From the NCBI GenBank assembly GCA_040752915.1, contig JBFMHB010000003.1, positions 10,166 to 68,586 on the forward strand: a stretch of 58,421 bases of DNA. Reading direction: 5' to 3'. The notes beneath the pieces are model-generated. The model was not told the origin of the DNA. It did no database searches and was given only the letters and a program-made list of their open reading frames with translations. This document shows positions 19,686-29,200 of the stretch, piece after piece. Within the stretch, counting starts at the first letter, position 1; every line of letters starts with the position of its first letter. The position numbers and the translations under genes are program-made. The stretch is from Acidobacteriota bacterium (lineage in GTDB: Bacteria > Acidobacteriota > UBA4820 > DSQY01).

Positions 19686-21101
19686 TCAGGCGGCCGCGGC
19701 GGCGTTGACCTTCTTGAGCACGAGCCGCAGGAGAAGCGCGGCGAAGAGGCTCGTGGCCACGAGGAAGAAGAAGAAGGTGCTGTGGGGCCAGCGGTCCCAA
19801 AGGGGTTCCACGCCGCCGGCCAGGTAGTTGCCGCAAGCCGTGGCGCCGAACCACATGCCCATCATGAGTCCTCGCAGGCGAGGCGGGGCCACCTTGGAGC
19901 AGAAGGCCAGGCCCATGGGGGAGAGGTTCAATTCTCCAAGGGTCACCACGGCGTAAGCGGCGACGAGCCAGAGGGGGGAGACCTGTCCGTAGTCGCCGCC
20001 CATCTTTCCCGCCAGGCCCAGGATGGCGAAGGCGGAAGCGGTCAGAAGCATCCCGATGCCCATTTTTGCGGGCGTGGAAGGCTCCAGGCCTCGGGCCCTC
20101 AGGCGTCCCCAGAACCACACCACGAGGGGCGTCAGCGTCACCACGAAAAAGGCGTTGGCGGCCGAGAAGGCCTCCGCGGGGATCTTGAAGCCCCCGATGG
20201 GTCCCGTGCTGTCCCGCGCCCAGAGGGTCATCGTGAAGCCGTTCTGGTGGAAGGCCATCCAGAAGAGAATCACGATGGCGTAAATGGCCAGGAGGGCGAA
20301 GACGCGGCTCAACTCCTGGGCCCTAGTCATCTCCGGGCCCTTCACGAGGGAGTCGGTGTGGCGGCCGATTTCGGCGTGCTCCACGTGGCGCTTGAAGAGG
20401 ACGAAAATCAGGAGGGAGACGACCATCCCCGAGGAGGCGGCGGCGAAAGCCCACCACCAGCCCATCGTGTTTCTCAGCGCCGCCGCCGCGAGGGGGGCGA
20501 AGAAGGCCCCGATGTTGATCCCCATGTAGAAGATGTTGAAGGCCGAGTCCTTTAAGGGATTGCCGTCCTCGTACAGGTTCCCCACCATGACCGAGATGTT
20601 CGGCTTGAAGAGCCCGTTTCCGCAGACCAGAAGCAGGAGGGCCAGGAAGAAGAGGGGCCGTCCCGCCGTGCGCCCGGGGCCTTCATATTCGGGCGTGGGT
20701 TCACTGAAGGGCTGACCCGCCCGGGCCGCCGCGGCGCCTCGGGCCTGCCAGTCGGCCACCGCCTGGGCGTGGGCCTGCTCGGCCGCCGCCACCGATTGCT
20801 CCACGGACGAAGTCTCGGGGAACTTCACCGCCAGCAGACCGTAGCCCATGGCGAGCAGAACGGCTCCCAGAAGGATCGTCTTTCGGAAACCCAGGAGCCG
20901 GTCGGCCACCCATCCCCCGGCGATGGGGGTGAAGTAGACCACCGCCAGGTAACCGCCGTAGATGGCCCCGGGGCTCGCGAAGTGGAAATACTCGTCCAGG
21001 TACAGCGTGAAGATGGCGAGCATCGTGTAGAAGCCGAACCGCTCCCACATTTCGGTGAAGAAGAGCACGTACAGTCCCTTGGGATGCTTCGGCTTCTCCA
21101 T
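19686..21101 (-). CDS. Proton-dependent oligopeptide transporter, POT family
   Basis: 471 residues, about 12-14 membrane segments, major facilitator fold. The first POT signature is seen early (ERFGFYTMLAIFTLYL, then GGYLAVVYFTPIAGGWVADR), and the second as FYMGINIGAFFAPL. Members import di- and tripeptides with protons across the inner membrane. An unusual Ala/Gln-rich loop of about 50 residues follows TM4 (VEQSVAAAEQAHAQAVADW). ATG 21101 is chosen for GGAGG seven bases upstream. It is a single gene, convergent with the DUF5684-like gene and divergent from DUF134. Confidence 0.93.
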   Translation of the reverse strand: MEKPKHPKGLYVLFFTEMWERFGFYTMLAIFTLYLDEYFHFASPGAIYGGYLAVVYFTPIAGGWVADRLLGFRKTILLGAVLLAMGYGLLAVKFPETSSVEQSVAAAEQAHAQAVADWQARGAAAARAGQPFSEPTPEYEGPGRTAGRPLFFLALLLLVCGNGLFKPNISVMVGNLYEDGNPLKDSAFNIFYMGINIGAFFAPLAAAALRNTMGWWWAFAAASSGMVVSLLIFVLFKRHVEHAEIGRHTDSLVKGPEMTRAQELSRVFALLAIYAIVILFWMAFHQNGFTMTLWARDSTGPIGGFKIPAEAFSAANAFFVVTLTPLVVWFWGRLRARGLEPSTPAKMGIGMLLTASAFAILGLAGKMGGDYGQVSPLWLVAAYAVVTLGELNLSPMGLAFCSKVAPPRLRGLMMGMWFGATACGNYLAGGVEPLWDRWPHSTFFFFLVATSLFAALLLRLVLKKVNAAAAA

Positions 21102-21211
21102 GGCCCACCCTCCCTGCGCTCGGCGCGGATGAAGGTCCACCTTACCCGGCCGCCGATGGATGGGTCAACCCCCGCGTCCGCAGGGGATCGAGGGGATGTG
21201 GTTGGACGGCC

Positions 21212-21241
21212 TTGACAGGGAAAAGAAAAGAACATATGTTC
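21212..21241 (+). promoter_or_regulatory. Promoter and palindromic operator of DUF134 gene
   Basis: TTGACA at 21212-21217, a perfect -35, is followed after 17 bases by TATGTT at 21235-21240. The -10 is embedded in the perfect 12-base palindrome GAACATATGTTC (21230-21241). A protein bound to the palindrome would block the promoter; the DUF134 product itself is the obvious candidate. Confidence 0.7.
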
Positions 21242-21276
21242 ATATCTGCGGCCAACCAGCCCGAGAAGGAGGCCCG

Positions 21277-21693
21277 ATGGCCAGACCTTCACAGATCCGC
21301 CAGATTGCCCGCCGGCCTGCGATGCGAGGCTTCAAACCCATCGGAATCCCCATGGCCGATCTGCCGGTCCTCCTTCTCCAGCTCGACGAACTGGAGGCGC
21401 TTCGTCTCGCGGACCGCGAGGGGCTGTACCAGGAGGAGGCGGCCGAGCGCATGGGGGTATCGCGGGTGACCTTCGGGAGAATCCTCCAGCGGGCGCACGC
21501 CAAGGTCGCGGAGGCGCTCCTGGAGGGAAAGGCCCTCCTCGTCGGGGAAGGCCCGGTTCGCTTCGGATCCGGCGCGCCGGGCCGCTGCCCGATCCACGGG
21601 GGGCCGAGGCGTCGCGGGAGGGCCTGCCGGTGCGAAGGGACCCAGGATGAGGCCGGGGATCGTCCGAATCCAGAATCCGGCGGAGGGGAATGA
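21277..21693 (+). CDS. DUF134 family DNA-binding protein
   Basis: 138 residues. The N-terminal part matches the DUF134/UPF0251 pattern (RRPAMRGFKPIGIPM), and residues about 40-85 form a sigma-region-4-like helix-turn-helix (ALRLADREGLYQEEAAERMG, VSRVTFGRILQRAH). The C-terminus has a Cys/His-bearing basic tail (GRCPIHGGPRRRGRACRC) that might bind metal. ATG 21277 follows AGAAGGAGG. The family is often next to NifX/NafY-like genes, as here, and is presumed to regulate them. An autoregulatory palindrome overlaps its promoter. Confidence 0.88.
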   Translation: MARPSQIRQIARRPAMRGFKPIGIPMADLPVLLLQLDELEALRLADREGLYQEEAAERMGVSRVTFGRILQRAHAKVAEALLEGKALLVGEGPVRFGSGAPGRCPIHGGPRRRGRACRCEGTQDEAGDRPNPESGGGE

Positions 21694-21774
21694 TCGCAGG
21701 TCGGCCAACCCGCCCCGGCTCCGTTTGGCCGGCCATGTCCATGTTTCTCTTGGGATTCTCGAAAGGAGATCGGC

Positions 21775-22149
21775 GTGAAAATAGCGGTCCCCATGGCGGA
21801 TGGTCGGTTTTCCGATCACTTCGGCGGAGCGGACTCCTTCGGCCTGTTCGAGGTGGATGAACCGGCGCGGTCCATCGTTTCCAAGGCCTCCTTGCAGGCG
21901 CCTCCCCACGAGAGGGGCGCCTTTCCCCGGTGGCTTCGTGAACAGGGGGCCGAGGTCATCCTGGCCGGCGGCATGGGGCCCAGGGCCGCGCAGATGTTCG
22001 AAGCCTACGGAATCCGAGTCGTGGCGGGCGTCGTGGCGCGGGATCCTGAGATCGCCGTCCAGGAGTTCCTCGCCGGCTCCCTGCATACCTCCGGTGCCCT
22101 GTGCAGCGGTGGGCACCTCCACGCCTGCGGCGACCACGGCCACGATTGA
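21775..22149 (+). CDS. NifX/NafY-like iron-molybdenum cofactor-binding protein
   Basis: 124 residues. It has the dinitrogenase iron-molybdenum cofactor fold: MKIAVPMADGRFSDHFG at the start, then EVILAGGMGPRAAQMFEAYGI in the second half, and a His/Cys-rich tail (CSGGHLHACGDHGH) suited to metal binding. No nitrogenase genes are in view, and many family members occur in organisms that do not fix nitrogen, so a general iron-sulfur or metal-cofactor role is more likely. GTG 21775 has AAAGGAG upstream. It forms a cluster with DUF134 and the next two genes. Confidence 0.88.
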   Translation: MKIAVPMADGRFSDHFGGADSFGLFEVDEPARSIVSKASLQAPPHERGAFPRWLREQGAEVILAGGMGPRAAQMFEAYGIRVVAGVVARDPEIAVQEFLAGSLHTSGALCSGGHLHACGDHGHD

Positions 22150-22225
22150 GCCGGACGGGAGAGCGGGAAGAGGGTCTTCGGCGGGCCCCCGCCTCCCTTT
22201 CCAAGCCGAGGAACAGGAGGACCCC

Positions 22226-22447
22226 ATGAGTGTGCGTAAGGGCGGAGGCGGTCCCGGCGGCACGCGCATTGGCTTGAAGTGCGGAGGGCGGGTCCCTCAC
22301 CGTCCCGGGACGCCGTGCCTGGAAACCAAGTGCCCGACCTGCGGGGGAGCGATGGTGCGGGAGGGCTCCGAGCACCACCGCCGCTTATTGGAAAAACGAG
22401 CCTCCAGCGCGGCGGACCTCGGTTCGAAAGGAGGGCCCAGGGAATGA
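22226..22447 (+). CDS. Small zinc-ribbon-like protein of NifX cluster
   Basis: 73 residues. The start is Gly-rich, and the centre has CLETKCPTCGGAMVREG, a CPxCG knuckle with two further Cys residues nearby, suggesting metal binding. ATG 22226 has CAGGAGG just upstream. The stop overlaps the start of the trmO-like gene (ATGA). Small metal-binding proteins commonly accompany DUF134 and NifX-like genes; the exact role is unknown. Confidence 0.7.
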   Translation: MSVRKGGGGPGGTRIGLKCGGRVPHRPGTPCLETKCPTCGGAMVREGSEHHRRLLEKRASSAADLGSKGGPRE

Positions 22448-23130
22448 GTGGATACCGTGGAGGGCCGGGGCGCAAAGCGGGTGGAGCCGCACGCTGGATG
22501 GGCACAGGAGGCGATTCGCAGGGCGGGCCTTCCCCAGCGGTGAGTTCCCGGGGGGAGAAGGGCACCGAGGTCATTACCTTCCATCCCATCGGCGTGGTTC
22601 GCACCGGCCACACGGACCCCGACAGAACGCCCATCCAGCCGGCCTTTGCGGAAGGCTGCGCGGGGCGGGAGGAAATCCTCCCCCAGTACGCCGAGGGTCT
22701 GTGCGACCTGGAGGGCTTCTCCCACGTGTACCTGCTCTACCACCTCCATCGGGCGGGCCCCGCCCGGTTGACGGTCAAACCGTACCTGGAGGACTCGGAG
22801 CGAGGGGTCTTCGCCACGCGCGCCCCGTGCCGCCCCAACCCCATCGGTCTGAGCCTCGTGAAGCTTTTGAGGCGAGAGGGGCGGGTTCTCAATCTGGAGG
22901 GCCTCGACATCCTGGACGGAACGCCCCTCCTGGACATCAAGCCCTACTCCGGGCGCTTCGATCGGATCGAGGCCAGCCGGGACGGGTGGCAGGAGGGGCT
23001 CGATGACGCAGATGCCCTGCGCCGAGGGCGGCGCGAAGGTCAAGGAGGCCGAGGGCCTGGGCCGGGCCGGAAAATGAGGCGCGGGGGGATGCGTTCCGAT
23101 CCGGGTGGCAGATCAGAATCCGGGCGATAA
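22444..23130 (+). CDS. trmO: tRNA (adenine-N6)-methyltransferase TrmO, YaeB family
   Basis: 228 residues. After an unusual Gly/Arg-rich N-terminal extension of about 40 residues comes the YaeB/TrmO beta-barrel: HPIGVVRTGH, a conserved GREEILPQYAEGL-type stretch, GFSHVYLLYHLHRAG, FATRAPCRPNPIGLSLVKL and LDILDGTPLLDIKPY. TrmO methylates t6A37 of some tRNAs using S-adenosylmethionine. The C-terminal 45 residues are Gly/Arg-rich and probably disordered. Start and stop overlap the neighbours' reading frames. Similar proteins occur in metal-related clusters, so the substrate here is not certain. Confidence 0.85.
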   Translation: MSGYRGGPGRKAGGAARWMGTGGDSQGGPSPAVSSRGEKGTEVITFHPIGVVRTGHTDPDRTPIQPAFAEGCAGREEILPQYAEGLCDLEGFSHVYLLYHLHRAGPARLTVKPYLEDSERGVFATRAPCRPNPIGLSLVKLLRREGRVLNLEGLDILDGTPLLDIKPYSGRFDRIEASRDGWQEGLDDADALRRGRREGQGGRGPGPGRKMRRGGMRSDPGGRSESGR

Positions 23131-23149
23131 TGGACCCGGGAGGTCAACC

Positions 23150-24187
23150 TTGCGCGCCATGGTGCTGGACCGGATCGCCCCCCTTACGCCGGATGCCGAG
23201 CCGCTCCGCCTCGCCCGGGCGCCCGCGCCGGAGCCGGGTCCCGGGGAGGTCCTCCTCCGCGTGGCGGCCTGCGGGGTCTGCCACACGGAACTCGACGAAA
23301 TCGAAGGCCGGACCCCGCCTCCCCGTCTGCCGGTCATTCCCGGCCATCAGGTGGTGGGCCGGGTCGAGGCGGCCGGGCCTGGCGCCGGCCGGTTTCGCAT
23401 CGGGGACCGCGTGGGCGTGGCGTGGATCTACTGGGCGTGCGGCGAATGTTCCGCGTGCCGGGGCGGAGACGAGAACCTGTGCGCGGGGTTCCGGGCCACG
23501 GGACGGGACGCCGACGGGGGCTACGCCGAGTTCATGGCGGTGCCCGAGGCCTTCGCCCACCCTCTGCCCGAGGCCCTTTCCGACGAGGCGGCGGCCCCCC
23601 TCCTCTGCGCGGGCGCCGTGGGGTTCCGGTCCCTGCGCCTCGCAAAGGTCTGCGACGGGGAGGCTCTCGGCCTCACGGGTTTCGGGGCCTCGGGGCACCT
23701 CGTCCTGGACATGGCCCGGGCCCTCTATCCGAACAGCCCCGTCTACGTCTGGGCCCGGAGCCCCGGGGAAAGGGACTTCGCGAGGGACCGGGGGGCGGCC
23801 TGGGCCGGGGATACCTCCGAGCCTCCGCCCGAGCCCTGCCGCGCCGTCATCGACACGACGCCCGTCTGGAGGCCCGTCGTCGAGGCCCTGAAGCACCTCC
23901 TGCCCGGGGGACGGCTGGTCATCAACGCCATCCGCAAGGAGGACCACGACCGCGACGCCCTTCTCTCCCTGGACTACGCCCGCCACCTCTGGATGGAACG
24001 GGAGGTCAAGAGCGTGGCCAACGTGACCCGGAGGGACGTGGAGGACTTTCTCGCCCTCGCCGCCAGGGCGGGGATCCGGCCCGAGGTGGAAGCATTCCCT
24101 CTGGAGGGGGCCAATCAGGCTCTTCGGGAACTCAAGGCCCGCAAAATCCGAGGCGCCAAGGTCCTTCGCGTTTCGGGCGCGGGCTGA
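23150..24187 (+). CDS. Zinc-dependent alcohol dehydrogenase family protein
   Basis: 345 residues. Medium-chain dehydrogenase/reductase: catalytic zinc region (AACGVCHTELDEIEG, then IPGHQVVGRVEAAG), structural zinc site with four Cys (CGECSACRGGDENLC), and a Rossmann domain at about 165-290 where the usual GxGxxG reads GFGASGH. TTG 23150 is preferred because GGGAGG stands six bases before it; an in-frame ATG three codons on is an alternative. It is close to adhA-type alcohol dehydrogenases that oxidise primary alcohols with NAD(P). It is the last gene of the rightward cluster before a gap. Confidence 0.9.
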   Translation: MRAMVLDRIAPLTPDAEPLRLARAPAPEPGPGEVLLRVAACGVCHTELDEIEGRTPPPRLPVIPGHQVVGRVEAAGPGAGRFRIGDRVGVAWIYWACGECSACRGGDENLCAGFRATGRDADGGYAEFMAVPEAFAHPLPEALSDEAAAPLLCAGAVGFRSLRLAKVCDGEALGLTGFGASGHLVLDMARALYPNSPVYVWARSPGERDFARDRGAAWAGDTSEPPPEPCRAVIDTTPVWRPVVEALKHLLPGGRLVINAIRKEDHDRDALLSLDYARHLWMEREVKSVANVTRRDVEDFLALAARAGIRPEVEAFPLEGANQALRELKARKIRGAKVLRVSGAG

Positions 24188-24338
24188 TCGGGACGGCGAT
24201 AGCGGAGGGAGAAGGGGCCCCGGCGGGGGATTTCCCTCGCGGACCATGTGGGTCGCAGACCCTTGGGTGCGCGATCGCCTGTCCTTCCGGTGCAATGAAT
24301 TCGCAAGAAAGAGGGTTAGCCCAGCAGGGAGGTGCGGC

Positions 24339-24785
24339 ATGTGGAGAGCGGTCGGAGCGGTGGTGGCGGGCTACGTGGTCATCGCCCTGTTCGTCATGGT
24401 CTGTTTCACGCTGGCATGGCTGGTCCTCGGCCCCGGCTTCGCCTTCGAGCCGGGGACCACGAAGGTGACGGCGGGATGGCTTCTAATGGCCACTCCGGTG
24501 AACCTCGCGGCGGCCCTTCTGGGCGGTTGGACGGCGGGGGCCGTCGGGCGGGACGGCCGCGGGGCCGCGGTGAAGGTCCTGGCGGGGATCGTGCTGGGAC
24601 TGGGCCTGATCCTGGCCTTCCTACACCTTGGCGTGGAGCCCGCTCTCCCGCCTCCTGGCCTGGACCTGTCGACCTTCCAGGCGGCGAGCTACGCCATCCA
24701 GCCCAAGTGGTTCGAGTTCTTCGTGGCCATCTTGGGCGGCGCGGGAGTCCTGGTGGGCGGCTGCCTCCGGAGCCGGACTTCCTGA
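24339..24785 (+). CDS. Membrane protein of unknown function
   Basis: 148 residues with four predicted membrane segments: about 5-32 (VVAGYVVIALFVMVCFTLAW), 45-65, 78-95 and 125-143. The loops are rich in Gly and Ala. ATG 24339 has CAGGGAGG upstream. It resembles small hypothetical inner-membrane proteins common in GC-rich genomes; no catalytic residues are seen. Confidence 0.7.
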   Translation: MWRAVGAVVAGYVVIALFVMVCFTLAWLVLGPGFAFEPGTTKVTAGWLLMATPVNLAAALLGGWTAGAVGRDGRGAAVKVLAGIVLGLGLILAFLHLGVEPALPPPGLDLSTFQAASYAIQPKWFEFFVAILGGAGVLVGGCLRSRTS

Positions 24786-24859
24786 ACCGGGCGGCTCCTG
24801 CTTGAAGGACCGCTCGGATGGCCCTACCTTTCCACCGGAAGGTCCAAGGGAGGGACGAG

Positions 24860-25060
24860 ATGGACTCCAAGAGGCTCTACTTTCTGATCACGGCGGTCCT
24901 GCTCGGGCTCGTGGCTCTGGCCCACCTCCTGCGGGTGGTTTACGGCCTGGAGGTCCGCGTCGGGCAGGGCAGCTTTCCCCTGTGGCTCTCGGCCGCGGGA
25001 TTCGTGGGCGCCGGCTTCCTGTCGGCCTGGGGGTTCCTCCTGGGCTGTCGCAGACCCTGA
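24860..25060 (+). CDS. Small two-segment membrane protein
   Basis: 66 residues. Two hydrophobic helices lie at about 6-27 and 42-62, joined by a short loop containing YGLEVRVGQGSFPLW. ATG 24860 follows AGGGAGG. The compact two-helix pattern occurs in many uncharacterised envelope proteins. No function can be assigned. Confidence 0.65.
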   Translation: MDSKRLYFLITAVLLGLVALAHLLRVVYGLEVRVGQGSFPLWLSAAGFVGAGFLSAWGFLLGCRRP

Positions 25061-25247
25061 CCCCTTGTTTCCCTCGGGAAACTCGATTCTCCCGCTTCGC
25101 ATGTAAGCGGATCTTCACGTCCCTGGACGATCCGTTCTTCTTGACTCGCCATGGCAGAAGTGCCTTCGACGTGAGCATCTGGTACCATGCGGCCTTCGGG
25201 TTCGGAGCGGTTCGCCGCCCCGGACTCGAAATCGAAGGGAGGTCCGC

Positions 25248-26054
25248 TTGGCGCCCGCGTGGGGATGGAGCGAGTCGGGGGGCGTGACGTCGTGGTGGGG
25301 CCAGGCCCGGCTCCTGACCTACCGGCTCAAGGTCTACGTCTACGCCGTGGACGACCTGCTGGTGGACGCGGGCTCCTGGAGCCTCCGCGGGCCCTTCTGG
25401 GCCTTCTTCGAGGGCCGGATGCCCCGCCGGGTCGCCCTCACCCATATGCACGAGGACCACTGCGGCAACGCCGCCGCCCTCGCCGAGCGCGGCGCCGCCA
25501 TCCTGGCCCCCGCCGCCGGGCTGGCCCAGGCCGCCGTCGAGCCCCGCCTTCCCCTGTACCGGCGCCTCATCTGGGGCCGCCGCCCCGCGTTTCCGGCCCT
25601 TCCCCTCCCCGGCCTCCTGGAGACCGATCGCCATGCCTTCCGCGTCCTTCCGGGGCCGGGGCACACGGCGGACCACGTCCTCTTCCACGAACCTTCCCGC
25701 GGCTGGCTCTTCACCGGGGATTTCTTCCTCACCGCCACCCCGCGCGTCATCTTTCAGGACGAGGACCTTCGCGTCACGCTGGAAACCCTCGAAAAGCTTT
25801 CGTCCCTGGATTTCGAGACCCTCTTCGACACCCACCAGGGTCCCCTCGAAAACGGGCCGGCCCTCCTGAGGCGCAAGCGGGACTACCTCCTGGACCTGCG
25901 GGGGCGCGTGTCCGCCCTGCGCGAAGCGGGTCTCTCGGACCAGGCCATCGACCGCCGCCTCTTTCCACGAAAACCGCTCATCACCCACGTCTCCCGGGGC
26001 GAATGGTCCTCTCTTCACATGGTGCGAACGGTGGGGAGGGGAGAAGGTGAGTAG
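25248..26054 (+). CDS. Metallo-beta-lactamase-fold hydrolase
   Basis: 268 residues. The metal-binding motif is THMHEDHCGN at about 65-74, followed by the third ligand in PGPGHTADH and the Asp in FTGDFFLT; a late His in DTHQG fits the fourth. The spacing is that of glyoxalase-II/RNase-Z-like hydrolases. Substrate unknown. TTG 25248 is chosen for GGGAGG upstream. The stop codon TAG lies within the first copy of the tandem octamer into which the prophage inserted, so the phage left the protein intact. Confidence 0.9.
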   Translation: MAPAWGWSESGGVTSWWGQARLLTYRLKVYVYAVDDLLVDAGSWSLRGPFWAFFEGRMPRRVALTHMHEDHCGNAAALAERGAAILAPAAGLAQAAVEPRLPLYRRLIWGRRPAFPALPLPGLLETDRHAFRVLPGPGHTADHVLFHEPSRGWLFTGDFFLTATPRVIFQDEDLRVTLETLEKLSSLDFETLFDTHQGPLENGPALLRRKRDYLLDLRGRVSALREAGLSDQAIDRRLFPRKPLITHVSRGEWSSLHMVRTVGRGEGE

Positions 26055-26079
26055 GTGAGTAGGTGAGTAAGTGAGTAAG
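26047..26079 (+). repeat. Left remnant of tandem octamer array
   Basis: Four copies of an 8-base unit (GTGAGTAG twice, GTGAGTAA twice) plus one base. The array continues on the far side of the prophage. The last five bases GTAAG (26075-26079) are the left copy of the insertion duplication. Confidence 0.95.
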
Positions 26080-26126
26080 TGTATCGTCTCACATCAGATG
26101 AGAACGAGTCTCGTATGTAATGAGAC
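26080..26126. other. Left end with two transposase-binding-like sites
   Basis: Two imperfect palindromes of about 20 bases follow the terminal TGTAT: 26086-26105 (GTCTCACATCAGATGAGAAC) and 26108-26126 (GTCTCGTATGTAATGAGAC). They match the sites at the right end in sequence and spacing. These are probably MuA-like binding sites. Confidence 0.8.
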
Positions 26127-26254
26127 TCACAATCGGGGCGGCGAGGGATCTCGCGGGCAACAGTAATCGGGCTCTTCGCCCGAGCGTGAGTGCGGTGGTC
26201 GCGGATTGTGGGGGCCATTGAAGGCCCATTCATTGCGCCTGAATCGGCGCGCGA

Positions 26255-29200
26255 CTAGCCCAACTCCTTTAGGTTGTGAGCCAAAATCCACAACCCTTTT
26301 CCACCGATCCAATACCGGCCGAGATCGACGGTGATCGAGTACACGTCGAGGCCTGCTGGCGGAGCGTGCAGCTCTAGGCACCCGACGGTCACTGGCCCGT
26401 GAATACCGTAGAGCCTTGTACCCGGGACGCAGCCACCGGCTGAGACCGTCAGGTCAGGTTCGCTGGGCACAAACGCAAAGAGAAGATGCTCGGGTGTTAC
26501 ACCGATGCAACCATTCAGGAGGAGGCAGGACGGGACGCGGTGGACGCGCTTCGCTGTCACTCTGGCGTAGGCGTCCTTGCCCCTGTACCGTGACAGGACC
26601 AGGTCGCCGACCTGCACATCGGCCATCGTGATCACGCGGTTCTCTGGGCCCCTGAGCAGCGCCTGCCCCCAAAAACACGAGCCGCCACCATCGTCACCAC
26701 CACCTGGTGGGGCGCTGCCGCTGGGCTGGATATCGGCGCGCGTGAGATTCCCCCACCAGACCTCATACGAGGAGGACGCGGGATCCCAGGCGTAAAAGCA
26801 GATTTTGCGGCCGTAGGTCGCGTCTCGATAGAGGAACGGCGTGCCCATCAGATCAGCGCTGGGGGTGGGCATGTTCGCCATGTTGATCGCGCCACCTACG
26901 AGCATAGACCCCTTTAAGACCGGCTGGCTGGTGAACGATGGCGTGCCGCCGGAGTTGCCTGTGGGCGTAGGCAACAGCACGGCGGCCGCCTGGAGGACGC
27001 GGGCGTACTCCGTACTCCCATCAAGCACGGCCACCTTCACCCCGCCGGCCGTCAAATGCCCATCGGAAGCTCGCTCGAAGATGCTCAGGAGGTCACGGGC
27101 CGCGGCCGCGTCCCACAGGCGGCCAGGAGGCACGGAGGCCGCCTCGACCACCAAGGTAGAGACGGTCTCGCTCCAGCTCCCGATCTTCGAGCCCACCCAT
27201 GCGTGCCACTTGGCGATGCGGTGGGTCGTGTCCTGGACAACAAGCCCCTCGCCAGTTTGGCCTACTGTGACGAGGATCTTCTTGGCGTGGATCTCGATCT
27301 TCACCGGAAAACTCTCGGTGGTGGGCAGGGCCGCAGACAGGGCCAGGGAGGCGACAGGCGTTGCTCCTGGCGTACCGGCCGTGACGACGAACAGGTCCAC
27401 CGCCGTCGTGGACGAGAAGCGGAGAGCATACCCAGAATAGGGCGCCGCGCCGGACGTGGACAACACGCCCAGGTACGCCGATCCGTAGGCCGAGAGCTTC
27501 AACGCCATCGAGACGCTGAAGGCCTTCTTGGGTAGATCGCGCGCTTGGCGGCCCCGCCAACCCGCTCCGGAGAAGGTCACCTCGTCGGATGCCCACGCGG
27601 CCCCCACGGTGTCGGCCCACGCGCCTTGCCCGACGCCCTGGTCTCCGTCTCCCGAGCCGCCGGCCAGGGCCGTGGCCCACCAGGCGGCGGTAGTACCGGA
27701 GGCGGAGGGGTAGTACGCGCCATCCGTCAGGTGCTTGTCGCGGATCCAGAACCGCACCACAGGGAGCTGGTAGTCTCCCTCATTCTGGACCGAATACCGG
27801 GCCTTGCCGGACGTTCTCTGGGGCCAGATATCCGCCGCCTTCAGCGGCTCCCATGTCGTGCCCCCGTCAACCGTCTGCTCGCACAGCAGCTCCTTATAGG
27901 CGCCACCGGCCGCGCCGGACCATTGCACCTGGAAGGTCGTGTGGTCCCGCTTGGCGGCCTTGATGGCCAGACCCGTAATGGCGGGAGCGGCCGGCAGGCT
28001 CGACCCGGCCGTCACCTTGTGGGCCACTGGCACGGTTGGGGGGTTGTCCCCCCAGCCGCCTGCGCCGTCAGCCGTGGACCAGGCAGACGATGCGGTACCG
28101 TTGACGCCCTTCCACCGCAGGTAAATGGTCCGGCCCTGGGCCGCCACGGCCTTCTTGTAGAAGGTCAGACCGGAGAGCCCCTCTACGCGCACGTTCCAGC
28201 GGTCCGCGTCCTTGAGTGTGGTCCCATCGTACTCCTTCGTCTCCACCACCAGGTCCGTGCAGCCGGCGAAGGTGAAGGCGGCCGACAGGTCGCACTCCAC
28301 CCGGCGGGTCCCCGGGACGTCCCGCTCTGTGCTCGTCAGAGAGGTCAGGGAGGGCAGCGCTGGGGGGGTATCGTCTGAGGCCGGCACGGTGCCCGCATCG
28401 TAGATGACGCTGTAGGTGGCCTGCTTGTGGCAGTCCTCGACCTTGAGGATGGCGGCGCGGATCGCGGTGCCCGACCGCACGTCCGTGATTTCGTAGGACG
28501 TCCGTGGAGTAGCGGCCGTGACGTCCGCCTCGATGTCCACGGTCTTTCGCAGTTTCCAGGCGGTGTTGGTGTCCGGTGTCCCCGTCGTCCCTGTGGGTGC
28601 GGTGTACAGCCGCAGGCGCCGGAGGAGGCTCACGGGATGCGAGCCGTCGTAAGCGACCGAGACGGCGTACTCGTCCCCCTTCTTGACCCGCGTCACACCG
28701 GTAATGGACGGTGCCAGAGGGGCACCCGGGAGGGCGGACCCTCCGGCCACGGTCGCCCACGTACCGGGGTTCGAGAAGGTCGCCTTGGCGCTTCCGTTGG
28801 AGCACACGACCTTCGTGACCGTGAGCGTCCCCCCGCGTTTGAACTGCGGCGGGAAATAAGCCGCGCCCGCCGCGCCCTCCACGAGCACGGTCAGGCGGTG
28901 CGTCTTGCCTGTAGTGCTGTCCGTCAGCACCACCTCGGCCTCGGTGCAATCGGCCACGGTAAAAGTAATGGAGCAGTCGCACCGCTTGGCGCTGGAGCCA
29001 TGGGGCTCCGATTCGACCGAACTGATCGTGCCCATCACGAATGTGTTGGGCGCGGGGGTTCCCTCGACGGTATCGTCCTCGGTCCCACTGGAGTTCTCGT
29101 CGCTCGGAGGACTCTCGCGCAGGTCGTCCAGGATGGCCACGACATCGGCCCACCAGAGTTTTCCCGCCGGCAGGCGGACCTTTGCGTAGTAGAGCCCATC

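Noticed and set aside
21775-22149. Evidence for nitrogen fixation
   Set aside because: NifX-like proteins occur widely without nitrogenase, and no nif structural genes are in the window.
26258-26677. Splicing intein in the tail-tip gene
   Set aside because: The Hint domain is at the very C-terminus with only five residues after it and no acceptor nucleophile, and there is no homing endonuclease domain; cleavage is more likely than splicing.
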